Below are positions 59,888 to 64,000 of a stretch of DNA of 64,000 nucleotides, one piece after another. The notes under the pieces were generated by a model that was not told where the DNA came from, made no database searches, and saw nothing but the letters and a program-made list of their open reading frames with translations. Position numbers and translations under genes: made by a program. The DNA is from Streptomyces sp. NBC_00572. GTDB taxonomy: Bacteria; Actinomycetota; Actinomycetes; Streptomycetales; Streptomycetaceae. The stretch lies in assembly GCF_026341815.1 (NCBI RefSeq), contig NZ_JAPENX010000001.1:4278001-4342000 (forward strand). The letters are read 5' to 3'. The first letter of the stretch is position 1. The number at the start of each line of letters is the position of its first letter.

Positions 59888-60379
59888 CAGGCGGTTGAGG
59901 TACGTGGCGGTCAGGGCGTTCATCGTCTCGCCGTGCACCTCCAGGGCCGCCCAGGTGGAGCGCTCCGCCCGCCGGACCACCGTGCACGCCTGGTGCAGCA
60001 GCGCTGCCCCGGGCGTGCCGCCCGGCAGGATGAAGGAGCGCAGCTTGTCGAGCTGCTCCAGGAAGAGGTCGCAGTCGGCCTCCAGCTTGTCGACGTACGA
60101 CTGCTCGACCCGCAGCGGCGGGTACTTCGGGTCCTCCACCACCGGCGTGCAGAGGTCCGCGCCCACGTCGAAGAGGTCGTTCTGGACCCGGACGAGGACC
60201 TTCACGACCTCCGCGTCGAGCTGCCCGAGGGCGATCGCCGTACCGATGGCGGCGTTGGCCTCGTTGGCGTCGGCGTAGGCCGAGATCCGCAGATCCGTCT
60301 TGGCGGTCCTGCTCATGTCGCCGAGAGCCGTGGTGCCCTGGTCGCCGGTACGGGTGTAGATGCGTGTCAGATTGACCAT
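59807..60379 (-). CDS. Cob(I)yrinic acid a,c-diamide adenosyltransferase (PduO type)
   Basis: A 190-residue trimeric four-helix enzyme making adenosylcobalamin from cob(I)alamin and ATP. The N-terminal ATP-binding motif is IYTRTGDQGTTALGD, with RISAYADANEANAAIG, TPGAALLHQACTVVRRAER in part, and a C-terminal YLNRLSDLLFILAR. ATG 60379. Adenosylcobalamin is needed for mutases and class II ribonucleotide reductase in Streptomyces. Its 3' end overlaps the neighbouring membrane-protein gene by 81 bp. Confidence 0.95.
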   Translation of the reverse strand: MVNLTRIYTRTGDQGTTALGDMSRTAKTDLRISAYADANEANAAIGTAIALGQLDAEVVKVLVRVQNDLFDVGADLCTPVVEDPKYPPLRVEQSYVDKLEADCDLFLEQLDKLRSFILPGGTPGAALLHQACTVVRRAERSTWAALEVHGETMNALTATYLNRLSDLLFILARTANKEVGDVLWVPGGDR

Positions 60380-60392
60380 GGGACCAGCCTAG

Positions 60393-61142
60393 TTAGGCGA
60401 TGGCCTTCTGGAACGTCCGTGTGCCGACCGTCACGGCGAGTGCCGCGATCCCGAGGGCGACGAGTACCCCGTACAGCAGCGTCGGTGTCGTGTAGTGGCC
60501 GATGTACGCCTCCCGGACCGCGTCCACCAGATGGCGGAACGGCATCAGGCGCGAGAGCACGTCCAGCCAGCCGGGGGCGAGGGTCATCGGCAGCATCAGG
60601 CCCGACAGCAGCATCGCCGGCATCGCGAGCGTGTTGATCGCGGGTCCGAACTCCTGCGGGGTCCGCAGCTTCAGGGCGAGGGCGTACGAGAGCGAGGCCA
60701 GCGCCACCGACAGCAGGGCGACGAAGCCGAAGCCGATCAGGATGCCGCCGAGCGGGGCCCTGAGGCCCATCGGCAGGGCGACCAGGACGAGCAGTACCGC
60801 CTGGAAGACGAAGAGCGCGGCGTCCCGCAGGACCCGGCCGAGCAGCAGGGCGAGCCGGCTCACCGGGGTGACCCGCATGCGGTCGAAGACGCCCCAGTTC
60901 TTCTCCATGATGATCGAGAAACCGGCGAACGAGGCGCCGAAGAGGCCGAGTTGGAGCAGCAGTCCGGGGACGAGGATCTGCCAGGAGTCGCCCTCGCGGC
61001 CGAGCGGGAGTCCGGTGAGCAGCGGTCCGAAGAGGAGCAGGTAGAGCAGCGGCATCAGGGCGCCGAAGAAGATCTGGAACGGGGAGCGCAGGGTCTGGCG
61101 GGCGTAGCGCCCGAAGAGGAGAGCGGTGTCGTGGAGAAGCAT
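60393..61142 (-). CDS. ABC-2 type transporter permease
   Basis: A 249-residue permease with six membrane segments (QIFFGALMPLLYLLLFGPLL, LQLGLFGASFAGFSIIM, LFVFQAVLLVLVALPMG, FGFVALLSVALASLSYAL, AMPAMLLSGLMLPMTLAPGW with the ABC-2 signature, VLVALGIAALAVTVG). It forms a drug/daunorubicin-type exporter with the ATPase encoded 33 bp upstream. Confidence 0.93.
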   Translation of the reverse strand: MLLHDTALLFGRYARQTLRSPFQIFFGALMPLLYLLLFGPLLTGLPLGREGDSWQILVPGLLLQLGLFGASFAGFSIIMEKNWGVFDRMRVTPVSRLALLLGRVLRDAALFVFQAVLLVLVALPMGLRAPLGGILIGFGFVALLSVALASLSYALALKLRTPQEFGPAINTLAMPAMLLSGLMLPMTLAPGWLDVLSRLMPFRHLVDAVREAYIGHYTTPTLLYGVLVALGIAALAVTVGTRTFQKAIA

Positions 61143-61175
61143 CGGATGTCCTAGGGGGCTGGGCGGCCAGGGGGC

Positions 61176-61949
61176 TCAGACCGCTACGGGGGTGGTGTCG
61201 ACGGGGGCCGGGCCGCGTCCGGTGACGGCGAGGAAGGCGTCCTGGAGGGTGGCCGCGCCATGGGCGGCCTTGAGGGCGGCGGGGGTGTCATCGGCGACGA
61301 CCGTGCCCTTGTCGACGACGACCAGCCGGTCGGCGAGGGTGTCGGCCTCGTCCAGGTAGTGGGTGGTGAGGACGACGGTGGTGCCGTGCTCGTCGCGCAG
61401 CCGTCGCACCAGGGCCCACAGGTCGGCGCGGCTGCCGGGGTCCAGGCCGGTCGTCGGTTCGTCGAGGAAGAGGATCTCCGGCCGGTGGGTGAGCCCCATC
61501 GCGAGGTCGAGCCGGCGGCGCTGGCCGCCGGAGAGTGCCGGGGTCCCCCGGTCGAGGAGTTCGGTGAGCCCCAGGTCGGCCGCGAGTTCCCCGGCGCGGG
61601 CCGCCGCGTCGGCCCGGTTCATGCCGTAGAGCCGGCCTTGGAGGACCAGCTCGGAGCGGACGGTCTCCTGGGGGTCGAGGCCGCCGGACTGGGCGACGTA
61701 CCCGATGCGGCGGCGGACGGCGGCGGGGTCGCGTACGAGGTCGTGGCCGGCGACGGTGGCGGCGCCGCCGGTGGGCGGGAGGAGCGTGGTGAGCATCCGG
61801 AGGGTGGTGGTCTTGCCGGCCCCGTTGGGTCCGAGCAGTCCGACGATCTCGCCGGGGCGGACGGTGAGGTCGATCCCGCGGACGGCCTCCACGGGGCCGT
61901 TGCTGGTGGTGAAGGTCCGGGCGAGCCCGGCCGTACTGATGATGGGCAT
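61176..61949 (-). CDS. ABC transporter ATP-binding protein (drug export type)
   Basis: A 257-residue ATPase: Walker A GLLGPNGAGKTTTLRML, Q-loop YVAQSGGLDPQETV, signature LSGGQRRRLDLAMGL, Walker B ILFLDEPTTGLDP and H-loop VLTTHYLDEAD. It resembles DrrA-type exporters. ATG 61949 (MPIISTAGLARTF) is the start; the frame upstream runs into the operator. It is divergent from the TetR gene, its probable repressor. Confidence 0.95.
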   Translation of the reverse strand: MPIISTAGLARTFTTSNGPVEAVRGIDLTVRPGEIVGLLGPNGAGKTTTLRMLTTLLPPTGGAATVAGHDLVRDPAAVRRRIGYVAQSGGLDPQETVRSELVLQGRLYGMNRADAAARAGELAADLGLTELLDRGTPALSGGQRRRLDLAMGLTHRPEILFLDEPTTGLDPGSRADLWALVRRLRDEHGTTVVLTTHYLDEADTLADRLVVVDKGTVVADDTPAALKAAHGAATLQDAFLAVTGRGPAPVDTTPVAV

Positions 61950-61976
61950 GGCGACTACAAAAACAGAGTCACTTAA

Positions 61977-61997
61977 ATTTTGCAACGTCTCCAAAAT
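61977..61997. promoter_or_regulatory. Candidate TetR operator
   Basis: ATTTTG and CAAAAT form an inverted repeat with a 9-bp spacer in the AT-rich 89-bp gap between the divergent ABC and tetR genes. The AT-rich patch is unusual here and fits a control site for both. Confidence 0.5.
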
Positions 61998-62038
61998 TGC
62001 ATGGGCATCGAAATTTCAGGGAGCCTAGGATGAGGGGC

Positions 62039-62677
62039 ATGGCCGAGGGACTCAGGGAACGCAAGAAGCGCGAGACGAAGCAGCGGATCTCGGACATCGC
62101 GACCGGGCTCTTCCTGGAACACGGCTTCGTCCACGTCACCGTCGCGGACGTCGCCGAGGCGGCGGACGTCTCCGTCAACACCGTGTACAACTACTTCCCG
62201 GCCAAGGAGGACCTCTTCCTCGACCGGATGGACGGCGTCACCCAGCGCCTCGCCCGGATGATCCGCGGCCGCGACCGGGGAGAGTCCGCCGCGCGCGCCG
62301 TCCTGCGCGAACTCCGCCAGGACATCGGGGCGGTGTCACCCGCGTACGGGCTCATGGACGGCTTCGACGCCTTCATGAACGTCATCGAGCACGCCCCCAC
62401 GCTCAAGGCCCGGCTCTTCCACGTCCAGCAGCAGGTCCACGACGCCGTCGTCGCCACCCTCCGCGAGGAGACCGGCGCGCCCGTCGAGGACCCGCTGCCG
62501 CTGCTCGTCGGCGGGCAGCTCGCCTGGATCGAGAGCACGGTCGTCGGCTACATCACCCGCGAGATGACCGACGGAGGCAAGGCGACGACCGTCTCCCGCG
62601 AGGCCCTCGTGCTCCTCGACGAGATCGAGGAGCTGCTGAGCGAGAAGGTGCTGACCTACGCGGTACGCGAGGGCTGA
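62039..62677 (+). CDS. TetR-family transcriptional repressor
   Basis: A 212-residue regulator. The N-terminal helix-turn-helix is RISDIATGLFLEHGFVHVTVADVAEAADVSVNTVYNYFPAK in family form (key pieces VTVADVAEAADVS and VNTVYNYFPAKEDL). The C-terminal helical domain should bind a ligand. ATG 62039 lies seven bases after TAGGAT (62026-62031), suggesting a leaderless mRNA. It is divergent from the ABC exporter operon and probably represses it. Confidence 0.93.
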   Translation: MAEGLRERKKRETKQRISDIATGLFLEHGFVHVTVADVAEAADVSVNTVYNYFPAKEDLFLDRMDGVTQRLARMIRGRDRGESAARAVLRELRQDIGAVSPAYGLMDGFDAFMNVIEHAPTLKARLFHVQQQVHDAVVATLREETGAPVEDPLPLLVGGQLAWIESTVVGYITREMTDGGKATTVSREALVLLDEIEELLSEKVLTYAVREG

Positions 62678-62692
62678 CGGCCACCGCGACCT

Positions 62693-62790
62693 GCGCCGAC
62701 GGTGACTCCGCGCGGCGCCGACGGTGACTCCGCGAGCCGGGGGGCGACGGCGACTCCGCGCAGCGCCGACTCCGCGGGTCGGGGGTGACG
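62693..62790. repeat. 22-bp tandem repeats between tetR and cysteine desulfurase genes
   Basis: GCGCCGACGGTGACTCCGCG occurs at 62693 and 62715, with two degenerate copies up to 62790. It fills the gap between two convergent genes and shows no clean terminator stem. Confidence 0.65.
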
Positions 62791-62791
62791 G

Positions 62792-63952
62792 TTACGCCGT
62801 GTGCGCCGGCCGGCGGACGGCCACCGCCGCCAGCGCGTGGGCCGCGCGGACCGCGTCCGCCTCCGTCGTGAAGCGGCCGAACGAGATCCGGACACTGCCC
62901 CGGATCCGCTCCGGCGGGAGCCCGATCGCCGTCAGGACGTGCGAGGGCTCCTGGGCCGAGCTGTTGCAGGCGGAACCCGTCGATACGGCCAGATCGGCGA
63001 CCTCCAGGAGAAGCTGCTGCGCGTCCACGCCCGGGAAGGACAGATTCACGGCGTGCGGCAGGAACCCCGGCCCCGTACCGCTGTTGAGTTCGTACGGGAC
63101 GAGGTCCGCGAGCTCGGACAGGAACAGCGCCCGCAGCCCCGCGAGCCGTACGGCCTCCTTCTCCCGGCCCGCCGCGAGGACGCCGACGGCCGCGCCGAGA
63201 CCGATGACCGCGGCGGTGTTGAGGGTGCCCGCGCGCAGCCCCCGCTCCTGGCCGCCGCCGTGCAGCAGCGGCACCAGCGGAGCCCGGTCCGAGAGCCGGT
63301 GGGAGACGTAGAGGACGCCGACGCCCTTGGGGCCGTAGATCTTGTGCCCGGAGAAGGTCAGCAGGTCGACGCCGAGCGCCCGTACGTCCACCGGCAGCGA
63401 GCCCACCCCCTGGGTCGCGTCGCAGTGCAGCGGGACGCCCGCCGCCCGGGTCAGCGCGCCGATCTCGGCGACCGGCTGGATCGTGGAGACCTCGTTGTTG
63501 GCGAGCATCACCGAGACGAGCGCGGTGTCCGGCCGCAGCGCCGCCGCCACCTGCCCCGGGTCGACCCGGCCCGCGCCGTCGACCGGCAGCACCGTCACCT
63601 CGTGGCCCGCCTCCCGCAGCGAACGGCAGGTGTCGAGCACGGACTTGTGCTCCACCGCCGTCGTCACCACATGACGGGCCGTGCCGGGGCCGAGGGCGGG
63701 TGGGACGACCCCCTTGATCGCGAGGTTGTTGCCCTCCGTCGCCCCGGAGGTGAAGCAGATCTCGCTGCGCCCCGCCCCGATGAGCCGGGCGACCGCCCCG
63801 CGCGCCCGCTCGACCTCGCGGAAGGCGCGGATGCCGGCGGCGTGCGGGCTGGACGGGTTGGCGTAACAGTGGACGGCGGCGAACTGCATCGCCTCGACGA
63901 CCGCCGGGTCCGCGGGGGTGGTCGCCTGGTGGTCGAGATAGATCGTGGACAT
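62792..63952 (-). CDS. Cysteine desulfurase (NifS/IscS-like)
   Basis: A 386-residue PLP enzyme releasing sulfur from cysteine as a persulfide. N-terminal IYLDHQATTPADP, PLP-contact TSGATEGNNLAIKG, HCDATQGVGSLPVDV, the PLP Lys in FSGHKIYGPKGVG, and the catalytic Cys in STGSACNSSAQEPSHVL. The group I-like loop fits IscS-type enzymes. In Streptomyces the gene usually precedes the tRNA 2-thiouridylase gene mnmA; the downstream neighbour here is tetR on the other strand, so it is transcribed alone to this side. ATG 63952. Confidence 0.96.
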   Translation of the reverse strand: MSTIYLDHQATTPADPAVVEAMQFAAVHCYANPSSPHAAGIRAFREVERARGAVARLIGAGRSEICFTSGATEGNNLAIKGVVPPALGPGTARHVVTTAVEHKSVLDTCRSLREAGHEVTVLPVDGAGRVDPGQVAAALRPDTALVSVMLANNEVSTIQPVAEIGALTRAAGVPLHCDATQGVGSLPVDVRALGVDLLTFSGHKIYGPKGVGVLYVSHRLSDRAPLVPLLHGGGQERGLRAGTLNTAAVIGLGAAVGVLAAGREKEAVRLAGLRALFLSELADLVPYELNSGTGPGFLPHAVNLSFPGVDAQQLLLEVADLAVSTGSACNSSAQEPSHVLTAIGLPPERIRGSVRISFGRFTTEADAVRAAHALAAVAVRRPAHTA

Positions 63953-64000
63953 GCCGGTTCTCTTCCTCTTCCGCTGTGACGGGTGATCAGGAGTCGGTGC

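Overview
The window is a piece of a Streptomyces chromosome. Coding GC is very high, third codon positions are almost all G or C, and GTG and TTG starts, ATGA/GTGA overlaps and leaderless starts are common. Gene order from the Arg-tRNA region through thr, rho, prfA and atp to a chiC-type chitinase matches what I recall of the Streptomyces core (the S. coelicolor SCO5301-SCO5486 neighbourhood); that comparison is from memory. No CRISPR array, large biosynthetic cluster or rRNA is present. Positions were read by eye and no database was searched.

Region 1 (1-14.9 kb, core). This holds a ferritin-like diiron protein cut by the window edge and a membrane-anchored Pro-rich protein. A FtsW/RodA plus class B PBP pair follows, joined by two tandem 11-codon mini-ORFs. 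Next are a lipoprotein and sensor kinase operon, a HEAT-repeat protein, a non-homologous end-joining locus (separate LigD ligase and polymerase genes divergent from Ku) and a secreted M4 metalloprotease.

Region 2 (15-20 kb, accessory). Two large divergent genes lie here: an SF1 (UvrD-like) helicase with a RelE/ParE-like N-terminus, and an 876-residue DUF262-DUF1524 protein (GmrSD-like, a modified-DNA nuclease family) carrying an alkyltransferase-like (MGMT/ATL) domain. This is the best candidate for an undescribed defence or repair module.

Region 3 (20-29.1 kb, mobile-element graveyard). A 47-bp direct repeat made of the 3' part of the tRNA-Arg(CCG) gene marks an integrative-element scar. 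Also present are two decayed integrase ends, a tRNA-Ser 3' fragment, an IS5-like element that appears to carry two passenger genes, an intact IS701-family element with a CTAG target duplication plus an inverted partial copy, and several small cargo genes.

Region 4 (29.2-46.6 kb, core). After tRNA-Arg come a receiver-only response regulator and an ArgRS-like protein without a catalytic core. Then follow lysA, hom, thrC, thrB (aspartate-family amino acids), rho, an LCP ligase, rpmE, prfA, prmC, a Sua5/TsaC gene, a phosphatase-like protein lacking its nucleophilic Cys, glyA and a WecA/TagO-type transferase.

Region 5 (46.6-64 kb). The complete F1Fo ATP synthase operon atpIBEFHAGDC is followed by a DUF2550 protein, a secreted GH18 chitinase with two DasR-type boxes at its promoter, a NarL-type two-component pair, a small membrane protein, a PduO-type cobalamin adenosyltransferase, a drug-type ABC exporter divergent from its likely TetR repressor, and a NifS-like cysteine desulfurase.
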